A stretch of DNA of 64,000 bases. Source: Volvox africanus (Eukaryota > Chlorophyta > Chlorophyceae > Chlamydomonadales > Volvocaceae). The stretch is taken from positions 2,777,001-2,841,000 of the forward strand of contig BSDZ01000004.1 of NCBI GenBank assembly GCA_030268105.1, in the 5' to 3' direction. A model generated the notes under the pieces. That model ran no database searches. It was not told the DNA's origin and saw only the letters and a list, made by a program, of their open reading frames with translations. How positions within the stretch are numbered: position 1 is the first letter of the stretch; each line of letters opens with the position of its first letter. Below are positions 24,201 through 35,961 of the stretch, one piece after another. Both the position numbers and the translations under genes were made by a program.

Positions 24201-25971
24201 TGCTGCTTAGTTCGGAGGGAAGCTAGTAATAAGTCTAGTAAAGAAAATAATGTAATAATCTTGAAGAGGGATTGACGGACGCACATGTTAGGGTGGGAAC
24301 GTACGGCGTATGCGTACGGGAAAGAAAGGAAACCGGAGGAAACGTGAGATGGGAAGCAAGGGTTGTTTGGTGCTATGCACGGCAGAAAGAACACAGGGGC
24401 TCGTGGTCACACAGGAAGGGGGGGAGGGGAGGAGAGAGGCCGCAGCGGCAGGAGTCGGAAGACGTACGGAGCCACTGAAGCGGCCATTATGGAACACGGC
24501 AAGAACTGGGCTGTGGTACGGGCACCACGCAGATGCATAGGAAAAGCACGACCGTTTGTGTAATCTGATCAGACAAAATATGTGTCTGCCTTGATCCATG
24601 GAATGGTCGGGTCATGGAAGTTATGTGAGTGCGCTGCTGCCCGACTTCAGGTCCGCCTCACCTCCGACTTCACATTGCATGTGCCCCCGGTGTAGTACAC
24701 ATTGGCCATCGTCTTCGCCGTGCCCGTGATCTGGGTGCCTGTCGGCAGAAGAAAAGGTTTACTGGTTAGGGTTGCGTGGCGCGCGTCAGAGGTAGATGTG
24801 AAGGTCAGCGGGCAGGTACAGCGTGGGCGACACGGACGAAGAAAAGGAGGGCTGCTCTAACAGCCTGCGGGGCCACATCGAATGCACCATTATGTTCGGT
24901 CCTATCATATCCTGCAGCTCCACTCACCCGTTGAGCCCTGGATCCAGATCGTGCTGGGAAAGTCCACCGACACGTTCACTACGCCACTGATGTTGCCGCC
25001 CAGGTAGACAGTCGCCAGTCCGCCGACTACCACGTCAGCACCGCGGAACGACCCATTAACTGCCACAGTGCCCGCGCTGCAGAGGCAGCATGCATCACGG
25101 TCAAATCAGAGAAACGAAGGAGCGCATGACGGACGCAAGGCGGTAAACGCGTGCCGGTGGCTGAAGGTTGCCAGGCCGGGTTGCGACGGGTGTGTGTGTG
25201 GAGACTGAAGCGCCATGCGTACGGGGCGCATGCCGTGTCGGTGGATGGGGCATTCGAAAGGGGTTATACACCCACCCATACCAGTACTGCACGGGTGGCA
25301 AACTGGGTGATCTACAACTGGGTGATATATAATATAGCTATCGTAAAATGTACATGTCTGATGTATGTAGCTGTATATGTAGCGATGTCATATTCTTTAA
25401 TTTCAGGAGTACAAGAGGGGGATGGCAATCATCGCCTCGTACCCTGTGCTGGTGACGTACACATGGCCAGCGGTAATTTCTTTCACCAGGATGTCGCCCA
25501 TGCTGGTGGTCGCAGCTGAGAACGTGTCGGCGTCAAAGCCATTACTGACCACCAAATTGCCGGGGCTGTGGGAGGAACGCGGAACGGGGGCGAGGAACCG
25601 TTACAAGGTGCGGCTGCAATAAGAAACTATCAAATTTTCTGCAAATAGATGAGGAATAGCAGCGACAAAGACGATACAGACATTGCGCGGTTGGCTCGCT
25701 CGTATTTTCGAAACACAGTGTTGCAGAAGACCACCATATTCCGCTCCACAAGTCTATCTGGAACTATCCGAGGGCGCATCTGGCCAGCAGCGGATTCAAC
25801 CGTGTGCTTGGACCCACCCGAAGTTCCGCACGAAGCGGAGGGAGCTGCTGTTGGCCGTGTAGATGGTGAGATTGATGGCGTGAGATGTGCTGTAGCCCTG
25901 CGTGTGGGTATGTGGGACAGGTGTCTGTGTGTGTGTGCGCGTATGTATCATTTGCGTGCATGCGTCTGTGC

Positions 25972-26006
<35 letters not shown>

Positions 26007-27010
26007 AAGACTTCGATTCTACTGCACTTTAGCAACAACAGATATGCGCGTTGCATTCGTGTTAGGCTTTGCGTGGGGCCCCACAACGCCAGTCTAACCC
26101 AAGCAGGTAGAACAAATGACAGAACGCCCAATAGCAATACCCTGCCCTGCCCTGCAGGCCTTGCCCTGCCCTGCCGTCCAGATCACCGATCTCCCTATCT
26201 CGCTCTGTCTCTCACTCTCTCTAGTACCGTCATCAGCATCATTCTCATTTTCACCGGATTTACACGGCACTTTGGACGCAGTACAATTTGCAACATCCGT
26301 AAAACCGTACGTACCTGCGTCAAGGCCAGCGTCAGGATGCCATCCGCCTCCGAATACGTGATTTCCGTCGCATTAATGACGCCCATTTCGGCATGCATAA
26401 CAAGGGTGGCATTACCGCCGCCAGTGGCAGCAGGAAATGTGGCGCTAGTTGGCGTAGTGTTGGTAGTGTTGCCAGCGCCTGCACCACTCGTTTCCGACGT
26501 GGTGCCGCTAGTGTTGCTAGTCCCGCCGACGCCGGTGGTTCCGCTCGTCGTGTTGCCCGCGCCGGCGCCACTTGCTTCGGTGGTCATGTTGGCAGGGCTG
26601 GTACCCGTTGTCCCACTCGTAACGTTGCCGGCGACGGTGGCGTTGGTGGTGCCGTCGCCGGCAGCGCTCGCTCCGCTCGTTCCAGGAGGACCCGGGCGAA
26701 TTAGTATGTTAAAAGGCAGGCAGGACCGCACGGCAGCAATGTCGCCGGGCAAGGTTGCGCTGGCGGTAACCACATCTGTCTCCGCGCCGCCGCTGGTCTC
26801 AGCGACATCGCTACCCGTGTCACCACCGGCTTGCAAAAGTGTGCGGGTAAACGAAAACAGAGGAGTGCCGGAAGCGTCCGTTCTCAGCGCTGGGTATGAC
26901 TGGGCCAGCAGCATAAGAACGAGGCCAAAGGCCAGATGCGTGCTCCGCCTGAACGCCAGGCGTGAGCTCTCACTATGCCGCGAGCGCAGCATTAGAGATA
27001 TGGGCTGCAT
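21297..27010 (-). CDS. Secreted GIN-domain (DUF2807-like) beta-helix protein, multi-exon
   Basis: The start codon at 27008-27010 lies just after an intron-acceptor-like CTTTTTTTCTAG and opens a signal peptide (hydrophobic LAFGLVLMLLAQSYPA). A Gly/Ser/Thr/Asn mucin-like stretch rich in N-x-T/S sequons follows. Exon 1 (26315-27010), exon 2 (25818-25897), exon 3 (25443-25565), exon 4 (24928-25076), exon 5 (24662-24738) and the start of exon 6 (23562) join with consistent phase at every junction. They give repeated beta-strand phrases such as NLVVSNGFDADTF, GDILVKEITAGHVYVTSTG, TVAVNGSFRGADVVVGG and TVYLGGNISG. This is the pattern of the GIN/DUF2807 head domain first named in bacterial adhesins. 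Later exons (about 22920-23052, 22627-22690, 21297-21492) are Gly/Ser/Thr-rich and less certain. The stop at 21297-21299 is tentative. Likely location is cell surface or extracellular matrix. Confidence 0.65.
22857..22922. repeat. (CATA)n / CACATACA microsatellite
   Basis: Perfect and near-perfect CATA repeats, including five consecutive CATA units around 22881-22905. They lie in the presumed intron following the 22920-23052 exon of the GIN-domain gene. Confidence 0.8.
23562..23640 (+). repeat. Polypurine tract (G4A-type), polypyrimidine on the coding strand
   Basis: About 75 bases consist almost only of G and A on the plus strand, with many GGGG runs separated by A. On the minus (coding) strand it is a long C/T tract directly before the AG acceptor of exon 6 of the GIN-domain gene, so it can act as that intron's polypyrimidine tract. 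The many G-runs could also form a G-quadruplex or triplex. Confidence 0.75.
25972..26006. repeat. (CTGT)n microsatellite
   Basis: Eight or so consecutive CTGT units in the first intron of the GIN-domain gene. Confidence 0.9.
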
Positions 27011-28320
27011 AAAACTAGAAAAAAAGGAAAACTGGATTAGAGTCCGCACCACGGTCGGGTAATTCAAGCAACGAGCAGGAAGCGTCAGCAGCTGCTGCCT
27101 AGATTTGGTTAGCTGAACCCTGTGGGGACAACGCAAACAGGCCGTGAAAGGGATTCATTCACTCGCAAAGCAATGGAGGACAGGTTCTTACTGCAAGACA
27201 CCTGCTGATCAGCTGTATGAACCGTATGTGTGATCGAATAAACGATGCGCAGCAGGAAAAAATGGTTCCTGGATGTCAAGCATCAAACCACGCACATCCG
27301 TCCGTTTATATTGCTCATGGCGGTGATTGAACTGTTTTCGTTCCGTTTCGAATGTGCGCCTCTTCCCAACACAGCCAGCGCAGACACGCATGGAGCGGAA
27401 CAAAGCAAAAGGCCAAGGCCCCGTGGTCATCGGATGGAACTCGTTCTCGTGGGGCAGATAGCGTCTCACCTTCGCAGAGATATCTAAGAGATTTTGGAGC
27501 CTTGCTTCTTGCAGTCAGTATAATGATTAAGAAAATTTTAGGGTATATCAGTGCCGGTACGTCTTTATACTTCATCCTCGGCGAGTTCGGGCTGTATGTA
27601 TCGGGCTGGGAGTAGTAGATGATCTTGGCCTTTGGATCCGTACCGAATTTTCGTATTTACCGGCTCCATTTGATAATGATAAACACTTCTTCATTATTGA
27701 GTGCTGATGCTGGATTGTTTGGTACAGGCAAGGGGCGTTTGTTCGATACGCAGAGTGCAGATTCGTATGTAACCACTTCTCGGTGACCCATGGGTCTGTC
27801 CGCGTACGTTCATGCTGTCGGTTTAACTCCAAGGGGTTGCTCTTCAAGCAAGATACCTTGCAGACGACATAGGAGCTACATGGTGTTAGCCGGCTATTAG
27901 TTTCATCATGTCCACAAAATAAGGTTGATATCTGCGAGTGGCACGCAGCAACGAAGGGACTGCATGATAAGATGCAAACCGTGTGCATGATTGCAAATAA
28001 ATAAACGCACTTATACGCAGTGATCTGTCGGAATGGTGTGGGTCACCGAAATGAAAATTGGAGCAACATAGATTATGCTGTGGCCTTCAAAATAAACCTT
28101 GTGGCGCGGGCGGCCCGCTAAACTGGCTAACAGTATTATATATATATACATACATACATACATAACCCAAATAGACATAGACACACATAGACGTATGGTT
28201 AATACTAACGTATCACCGGCATGACAGTGTCACCGGTGGTCGTGCAAAATGACTTAGAACTTGCGCGCTAATGAGGCAGCAATCGTCTGTTCAAGTCTCA
28301 CCTTGAGCATATAATTTTTT
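27011..28320. other. Interval between the GIN-domain gene and the LINE, no gene seen
   Basis: No open frame here has a recognisable product. A TA-rich patch with CATA repeats lies at 28133-28164. The part nearest 27011 should hold the promoter and 5' UTR of the minus-strand GIN gene, possibly with a 5' UTR intron ending at about 27014. Confidence 0.45.
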
Positions 28321-28712
28321 GGCTGAACTAGCGGCGACCGTCGCGCTCGCGGCGGCTTTCACTTCGGCGGCCTAACTCTGGTTTATAGCACGAACAGCCG
28401 CCTTTCTTCCTTGTGGATTGCCTTCTTTTACTCTATTTTCTACGGCAGAGTGAACGGCGATTATCGCGCCTGCTGCGACTTGGAGCATCCCGCTCATTCT
28501 TCCGACTCTTGGCCACCAACGGGAACAACCGCCACTCTTAGGGAATATCTTCTTCTGCTCTCCTTTAAACGGCGGAATTAGAGGCAACTCTTGCGCAGGC
28601 GGGGATTCGGAACCTCTCGCTATTCCCTCTTCTGGCCGTCATTGCAGACAGTCGCAAGTCGTTCTTCGGAAGATAAACTCCTTTGCTTCTATATGCCATC
28701 TTAGCCTTCACC

Positions 28713-30365
28713 ATGATCGATATCAACCGCGCGCGGACCACCGCGCGAACAACAAAATCCACTGGCCAGGAATCAGCTGCAGCCAACAGAGGCCCGTCCG
28801 CCCGGCCTCCGATGGCAAAACGCTTCGTTAACCTGGACCAAATTCAACGGGAATTACCAGCAGGAACTCCCATCCTACTCGACCAAGAGACCTTGGCCAT
28901 GGACATCCATTGGCCACCAGATTCTAACCCGGCAGACGTCCACGCCCAGCTTTTCGGGCCCCTCACGGATGCAGTCATTACCAAAGTGTACGAGGTTATG
29001 GTGGCCAACATGCCAGGCCTACCATGCAGCCTGCCAAAGATTGGCAGGCATCACCAGTACAAGCACCCCAATGGCAACGTGGTGCAAGAAATTACCATTC
29101 TTCTCCCGAAGGGTGGCAGGGCATGGCTCCTATCATCACCCGCAGTCGCCAGGGGACACCTGAGACTGGGGCAAGTCCACCTTCTCCCGAACAACCCACC
29201 CATCACCGTGGAGGTCCACATCAAAAACCTCCACAAGATGCAGCCAGCACTCTGGGAGATATCAGGGGTGCCTTCAAGCCTATCCCCGCAAGCTATCCCA
29301 AGCTTCCTAGCGCAAGCTTATTCATCAGAACGATCCTCCAGACCCATGGATGAGTTCCAAGACCTCAAACCCACGCGCATGGCTGACACATGGCGGGTTA
29401 AAATGGCACCGGGATCCCCCAGCCTCCCACCCCAGAGCCTGTTCAGCTTTGGACGACCGGGGGGCTTTTTGAACCAGGGCATGCTGGTGGCTACTAGGCT
29501 CCGGTCAGTAGTAGAGGAGGCCCCGTTTCGTATGCCCTGCAAACCCCCTCCACGAACGGAGCTCAATCGCCAGCGAGACCTCAAACGTCAACGCCTGCCA
29601 ACCCACCAGCCAAATCCCCCAGCCCAGCCCACAGCCCGACTGAGAGGTCTGGACCCCTCGTCCAGCATGGCCAACACTGTGCCATCCTTTGCGGATGTTC
29701 TCAGGCAGCACCCACAGGGGCCCCCAAGGCAACCCACACCCAGCTCTCTGATGCCACTCCCACCTGGGGCGCCCCAACCCATGGCCCCACCACCCAGGCT
29801 GCCGCCCCAAGCTATCATCGAAGCAGCCGCAACAGCAGCAATGGCCAGGGAAGCAGCAGCCAAAGCTGCTACAGCAGCATGCAAACCCAGAACCCCGACT
29901 AATACCACTGATGTAGTCACAGAATGTGCAGCCCAACCACCACCTCCCCAACCAGCATCAAAGCCAGACAACCAGGGGGTGGTGAACGAGGTCAACGCAC
30001 CAGCTGGACGCTCACTCTCCAGGGCCAGGGCACAAGAGCATACCTCAAACAGCCACGCCCTCACCAGAACCCAACAAAACAAAATTCGCAAGCAGCGACT
30101 GACCCACCTGCCAGAGGAGGTACGAGCCCAGCGGCACATGGCCCAAACAGAGAGGGCAAGGCAAGCCCGGAAGGCCAAACTAGCCTTGCAACGGAAGGAG
30201 AGGGAGTCAACGGTATCAGGTGGTATAACCAAGGAGGCACTCCGACCACGGCGGACACCCACTCGGCGTCCCCGGCAAACCAAAAACAACCCCAACCCAT
30301 CCCAGGACATGGACTGCGATGGGAAGGAGTATGACCCCCCCAACCGGGAAACCCAAGCCGAATAA
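28713..30365 (+). CDS. LINE ORF1 protein (nucleic-acid-binding type)
   Basis: A 550-residue protein if started at the first ATG (28713, in an ACC-ATG context); the frame is open back to 28683 but without an ATG. The N-terminal 220 residues look globular. The middle is Pro/Gln-rich. The C-terminal third is strongly basic with Lys/Arg/Gln-rich helices (TERARQARKAKLALQRKE) and a PRRTPTRRPRQ tail resembling an AT-hook. No zinc knuckle is present. In L1-type elements ORF1 proteins coat the element RNA; that role is inferred from position and charge, not from a recognised domain. Its TAA stop overlaps the ORF2 start by one base (TAATG at 30363-30367). Confidence 0.75.
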   Translation: MIDINRARTTARTTKSTGQESAAANRGPSARPPMAKRFVNLDQIQRELPAGTPILLDQETLAMDIHWPPDSNPADVHAQLFGPLTDAVITKVYEVMVANMPGLPCSLPKIGRHHQYKHPNGNVVQEITILLPKGGRAWLLSSPAVARGHLRLGQVHLLPNNPPITVEVHIKNLHKMQPALWEISGVPSSLSPQAIPSFLAQAYSSERSSRPMDEFQDLKPTRMADTWRVKMAPGSPSLPPQSLFSFGRPGGFLNQGMLVATRLRSVVEEAPFRMPCKPPPRTELNRQRDLKRQRLPTHQPNPPAQPTARLRGLDPSSSMANTVPSFADVLRQHPQGPPRQPTPSSLMPLPPGAPQPMAPPPRLPPQAIIEAAATAAMAREAAAKAATAACKPRTPTNTTDVVTECAAQPPPPQPASKPDNQGVVNEVNAPAGRSLSRARAQEHTSNSHALTRTQQNKIRKQRLTHLPEEVRAQRHMAQTERARQARKAKLALQRKERESTVSGGITKEALRPRRTPTRRPRQTKNNPNPSQDMDCDGKEYDPPNRETQAE

Positions 30366-33300
30366 TGTCCAGAGGCAACAAGAGAAGTCAGCGGCAGGGA
30401 GCTATCTCAGGGCATCCACTGCGCATAGCCACGCACAATATGCGAGGGCTTCTGGCCTCTCATGGCAGTCGACTTCAGGCAGCGGTACGTCAATGGGCTG
30501 AGCAGCGGCTGGATGTTGTATGTCTGCAGGAAACCCACCACACTACCCTCCAGCACCAATGCCTGTTTGAACGGGATCTTCGTTATGCCACCAAACAGAT
30601 CCACACACAAAACTGGAAGATAGCAGCCTACTCTTGGTCTAACTCGACGCACACAGCAGGAGTGCTCATCCTCATCAGACAGGGGCTAGCTTCAGCTCTG
30701 GCACCTAAACTGGCAACACCCCAGCATACATGTACGAGAGGCCGTTTCACCGACTGTATCCTCCACTGGGGGGGACACCGCCTGCACATCTGCAATATCT
30801 ACCTCCCACCTGGCACTACCTCGATGGCTGCGGAAACCCGGCGACAACTCTTCGAGAACGCCCTGGCTGCCACCACAACGCAAGCCATGGAGGACAATAG
30901 GGACACCACCCTTATCTGGGCAGGAGACTTCAACTTTGTGGAAAACCCAGAGTGGGACTCGTCCGCAGGAAGAGATGGGCGTCAAGCAGATAGGCCTATC
31001 ACTGAGATGCGGCAGCGGGCAGGCCCACAGATGGTAGATACCCACCGATACCTCCACCCAAGGCGCCGTGACTTCACTCACCTGTACCATGCACCCACCC
31101 CAGGCGGTTCACGCCTAGATCGCATCTACATCAATGAAGCCAAGCTGCCGTACCTATGCCATACAGCCATCTCCTTCCACACAGCCTCAGACCACCGTCT
31201 TGCCACACTTCATCTCCTACCTTGCAAAAATGAGGTCAAGGGCCCAGGCATCAAGCGTATACGCATGGCCTTCACTGACCATGAGGATTTGGCTACAAGC
31301 ATGGCGGAGTGGATCCGGAACCAATGCCAAGAGGCACCCTCAGTCGAAGAGAATCCGGGCAACCTTATTGCTTGGTGGCCTGGTTTTAAACGCCGACTAA
31401 CCTTCCTAGCACACCAACTCAACAAGGTAGCGCAACAGCGCAGACAGCAGCCAGGTGCTCATACCCAGGAGGCCTACCTTGGGGTCCAACAGGCCCAACA
31501 AGCCCTCGATACTATGCCGCACTCACCACACCTACTACAGCAGCTCATAGATGCCCAAGCAAGACTGGCTAGGGTGCATATTGAGGACAACGCCAGGGTG
31601 GCAAAAAAGACCCGGGTCCACTGGTTACACGCAGGAGAGCGTCCTGGCCCAGCTCTGACAACCTTCCTGCAAACCCAAATCCAGGACCAGCAAACAGCCC
31701 CAGTGGCACTCCAGGCACACTCAGGCCGACTGGTCACTAATCCAGCACAGCTACCACAGGTCGTAGCGGACTTTTGGGCAGGGGTATGCAGAGCCCCAGA
31801 CTTCACCACTCCTGAAGATCGCCAGTCAGTGCTAACCCAGTTAGCAGCAGCCAACATCCGACTCCCTGAGGAAGCTGACGAAGTGGCTGGGTCCCCGACC
31901 ATTGCTGTGACTGAGCTGGGTTTCGCACTGAAGAAGAGCCAGCCAGGCAAAGCACCCGGATGGGATGGCATCCCAACGGATCTGTACCGCAAGTTCTGGC
32001 CAGAGATTGGCCATACCATGGCAGCCCTCTTCACGGCTATCGGCAAAACAGGGCAGGTGCCAACAGGCTTTCTGGATGGTATCATTAAGGTGCTTTACAA
32101 GAAGGGAGACCCCAAACAGCCTGGTAACTACCGCCCTATCACACTGCTTTGCTCGGACTACCGCTTGCTGGCCAAGGTGCTGGCAAATCGCCTAGGGCCA
32201 GCCCTGGGACGAATCATTAGCCCTGAGCAGTCAGCTTTTCTGCCCAAGAGGCTCATTGGGGCCAGTGTTCTCTTTCTACGCCATCTGCCTCATCTCTTAC
32301 GGAAATTGAACCGCCAAGGTCTGCTGGCCTTCCTGGACTTCGCAAAAGCTTAAGACACAGTGGACCGCAACTTCCTGATGGGGGCGATGGAGGCGATGGG
32401 AGCAGGCCCACAGCTTTGCAGTTGGACCCGGATATTGCTTAGCAACACGCGGGCAAGAGCCATGGTGAACGGTTTCAAATCCAGGCTTGTTAAAATGGAA
32501 GCAGGGGTAAGACAGGGTTGCCCTCTAGCACCCCTGCTGTATCTCTTTGTTGCCCAGGCCTTGTTCAGCTGGCTAAAGAGCCAAGAGATAGGCCTCCGCC
32601 TATTGCCTTCAGATGAAGACAGGGTCACAGCCTGTCAGTTTGCTGATGATGCAGAAGTGGCCCTTGAAGGAGAGGAATCCGTGCCAGCCTTCCTTGAAGC
32701 CATGGATACTTTTGCCCGGGCATCAGGTCAACGCCTGAACCTGGATAAGATGGAAATCCTACCCATAGGGGCTGTGGACGACCACCATCAGGGAAGCACA
32801 ATAAATGGCCTGAAGGTGGTCACCACTGCGACAGCCCTTAACTTGCCAATGGACAACCAACTGCAGCCGCCCCAACCAGACTGGCCGGAGATGCTAGCCC
32901 TGGCCTACACGAGGATGCAACGCCTAGCCCATTATCCGCTCTCTGCCTTTGGTCGGGCTGCAGCAGTCTCCAACTATTGCCTGCAAACAGTCACTTGGCA
33001 TATGGAGCATGGTGGACCACCTCCAGATACCACTCTGACCTACATTGAACGCTTAGCTGCTCGCCTTGTAGATCGGAAACAGGGCCCAGAAGACCAGGGC
33101 CAGCGCTTCACTGGAGTACCTAGCAGACTCTTGGTGGGACACCCATCAACTGGTGGTTTTGGCCTACTGCCCCTCAGGCAACACATTCGGGCAAGACAAG
33201 CCATGTGGGCAGTGCGATTCATCCGAGGGGCCCTGATGGCCAGGAGAGAGAGAGAGAGGGTAATGCTTCTGGACACGGCGATGAATACGGTTGCTGAAGA

Positions 33301-35014
33301 AGAGGAAGAGCCAGTTACTAGTGGTAATGTTCGAAGCCTCCACCCCTGGATCCGGACCCTGGCCACCTACCTGGAGATCACCCATCCGGCCTTTAAACCT
33401 TGGGCCCTTACCACTGCCCAGGCAACTGGGCCCTGGCTGGGTGGAGAGACCTTGCCTGAGGAGATCAGCCGAATTGTAGGGGCTTTAGGGCACCTCCCAC
33501 CACTAGAAGATGTCAGCAACCCACCTTTAGCCCCTGGAGACTGGTGCTGGGCGGCTGCTCTCTGGGGAAATCCTTTGCTGCCCAACAATTCGGACAATGG
33601 GGGAAGCATCAATGGTAACAACCACCGCCCAGGCCTGGAAACCCGTCACCCACTGATGGCTTCATGCAGAAAACTGCTCACAGTTGGGGACCTGGTAAGG
33701 GTGTACGACATGCTGGAGCATGACCAAATACCCCTCCCTCAGTACATGACCTGGCTAGACTGGACCCAACAGTTTCTAGACCCCTCAGCTAGCCCCACCC
33801 AACTGCGAGACAAGGAGTCTACCCGTATGGCTCTCTCGGCTCTATGCAACGATATCAGCCCGGCATGGATAGCAGCAGCACGGAAGGTAGTCAACCGCTT
33901 ACAACCCCAACAGCCGGACAGGGTGGAGGACAGAATGCAGCAGCAGATGCCAGCACCACCAGACCGCACCACAGTCATGGCCATGATCGTCAGGCGTTTG
34001 GGCTGGAGATTGCCAGGGGACTCGGGTATAGTGCCTCTCTACAACCTCACGGTAAGCCAAGCTACTCAGCTGCAAGGGGTTTCAACAGCGGAGGAGCGAT
34101 TGGAGCTCTTGTCAGCTTTTGTGCAGGAGGCGCAAGGGATGCCAACAGACGGTCCAGCTCCTCCCTGTCCTGTCACTAACCTCCAGCGCTTTCAGGCAAC
34201 CCTAGACAGGCTGTGGACAGCAGTTCGGTGGGAAAATAAAAACAAAGAGACGCTGTGGCGTTTGGTGGTCGATGGGATACCCATACCTGGCAACACACAT
34301 CTTTCCAGGGTGCCCATCAAACCATGTGGGTGTGGCAGCTATGGAGCTGATACTGATCAACCTTGCTCCCCACGCCTGCACCACTTCTGGGAGTGCCCTA
34401 TAGCCAAGGCGGTGCGAGAACAGATTGACAGACATCTGCCATTGCCGACATCAGCCACCATTGAAGGGGGCTTGACCAGGCAACAGCTATGGCTTGTCCA
34501 AGCACCTCCCGGTTGCGAGCAGGCCCCATGGGACGTGATAGCTTTGGCAGCCTTATCTTCTATGGAATATGGCAGGCACTGTCTCCGGGCGGCAACAAGA
34601 GAACACAGGCCACAGTGGCCTTCTACCCACAGACGGCGGCAGCAACAACAGACCCACACAGCAGAGCAGGGACCCCGTCAACGGGCTATTACTGACTTCT
34701 TCAACCGTTCAGGGGGGTTCCCTCAAGAGGAAGAGGAAGATGCCAACACCCATCCAATCATCTCTACGACACAGCCAGCAATGGACACTCCAACACAAAC
34801 AGCAACCTCACCCCTGGACCGTGCACAGGCCCGTACAGTTGCCGACTTTTGGGCACGCTTGCATTCTTTTGCAGCGTTGGGAATACCTCACTATGGCTGG
34901 GATCAAGTGGGACCACAACATCCCATCCTAGCCATAGTTGGCACGCAAATGCGGTGTGCAGATCCTGTTGACATCACCAACCATGGAGCAGCAAGAACAG
35001 AGCAGGGGCTTTAG
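30365..35014 (+). pseudogene. LINE ORF2: endonuclease, reverse transcriptase, zf-RVT, one in-frame stop
   Basis: The 1,550-codon frame starts at the ATG overlapping the ORF1 stop. Residues 20-60 carry the endonuclease motif ATHNMRG...VCLQETHH. GDFNF, DRIYIN and SDHRLA follow, completing an APE-type endonuclease. The reverse transcriptase has GKAPGWDGIP, NYRPITLL, the LAFLDFAKA block, GVRQGCPLAPLL and the catalytic FADD (near 32640). A Cys/His cluster (CGCGSYGADTDQPC...HHFWEC, near 34330-34395) is the zf-RVT finger. The C-terminal tail has a QRAITDFF motif. A TAA at 32351-32353 interrupts the RT at the codon after FLDFAKA, where the family normally has Tyr or Phe. The frame then continues uninterrupted for 886 codons. 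This copy is therefore probably inactive unless the stop is read through. Confidence 0.88.
34679..34702 (+). other. PIP-box-like motif in LINE ORF2
   Basis: Codons 1439-1446 of ORF2 read QRAITDFF, an exact match to the PCNA-interacting consensus Q-x-x-(I/L/M)-x-x-(F/Y)-(F/Y). It lies in the flexible tail after the zf-RVT finger. PCNA binding is inferred from the motif alone. Confidence 0.6.
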
Positions 35015-35674
35015 GGCAGGAGTTTTGAGGAGGAGGTTCTGTGGGAGGAAAGGGGGAGAGTGAGGGAGGTAGAGACAAGGAGAGGACGGTCTAGATCTTG
35101 AGGAGGGGAAGGGAGAGGGTGGAGGGTTTCGTGGCTAGAGGTTCCTGTGTCCAGGCTTCGGGGCCTTAGGGTTTTAGGGGGGTTCAGCGAGAGAGGTCTT
35201 TCCTTGTTGTGCAGTTCAGGTGTCTGCGGGGCCAGCTTTGGGTGGGGCCGGAAGGCTTTCTAGGGGGGCGCCAGTTCGGCTTGTCATCCCCCCCTCCGCC
35301 TCTTGTTGGGTTCTTCTGGCTTGGCTGTGGAAGGGTGTGCTTTCCTGCTGGTGCTTCTCCTCTGAGGGGAACTGTGTGTGTCTGCCAGGCTCCTGTCTAG
35401 TCAGTGTCGGGTTAGAGGCGAGGTTTCCCCGTCCTTTGAGCAGCTAGGTGTCCCCCGTTTTCTGTTGGGCCTTCCTGTGGTTTCTCGGTAGCCCTGAGTG
35501 CTCTGTGAGTGGCCAGGCGAGAGCCTATGAGGGCTCGCTGGCCCTAGTGAGAGGGGGAGCACGTGGCAGGACAGACAGACAAAGCCACGTGTTCCTCCCC
35601 TGCGCTGTGGCTCGGTCCGGTCAGGACCCCCGGTGCTCGTCTTTGAAGGGCGAGTCGCCCACAGTGTAACACCC
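35015..35674 (+). other. LINE 3' UTR
   Basis: G-rich, non-coding, ending CGTCGCCC-like then ACAGTGTAACACCC. It matches the end of the second LINE copy (40877-41502) in blocks, especially GGGGGCGCC...TTGT.ATCCCCCC and the final 70 bases. Confidence 0.7.
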
Positions 35675-35961
35675 AATAATATGCATATGTAACATATATT
35701 ACTACAGTTTCAGTAGTAGACAAAATAGACAGTAGACAAAATAACGTACTCTCCACACGGGCAAGTACCCTAATAATTTAGGGGTTTCCTTGCTTTAAGG
35801 GTGATAGGGGTTGCTCTCTAGCACTGCTGTTTGATGGATGTGAAATTTTTCATGGTAAAGGCTGCTTGCTTGGTCCGTCCCTGCTGGGTGCCCCGTTAGT
35901 TGACCTGGATCACAAGTGTGGCAAAGTGAATGAGGATTTGCAGTATTTCATGTGCATGCAG

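Larger units (their letters stand above)
28320..35674 (+). mobile_element. L1-type LINE (non-LTR retrotransposon), nearly full length
   Basis: The element contains a 5' UTR (from roughly 28320; the exact start is uncertain), ORF1 (28713-30365), ORF2 (30365-35014) and a G-rich 3' UTR. It ends in GTGTAACACCC at about 35674, where TGTAA is the green-algal polyadenylation signal. A second locus (40877-41502) ends with the same 3' terminus, which fixes the 3' boundary. I could not identify a target-site duplication. Apart from one stop codon in ORF2 the coding capacity is intact, so the insertion is probably recent. Confidence 0.85.

Noticed and set aside
25902..27062. 386-codon plus-strand open frame with Val/Pro/Ala repeats
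   Set aside because: It is antisense to exon 1 of the GIN-domain gene, whose minus-strand reading has a signal peptide and consistent splice phases.
28300..35690. Target-site duplication of the full-length LINE
   Set aside because: I compared the flanks and found only short partial matches (for example GCATAT), not a convincing duplication.
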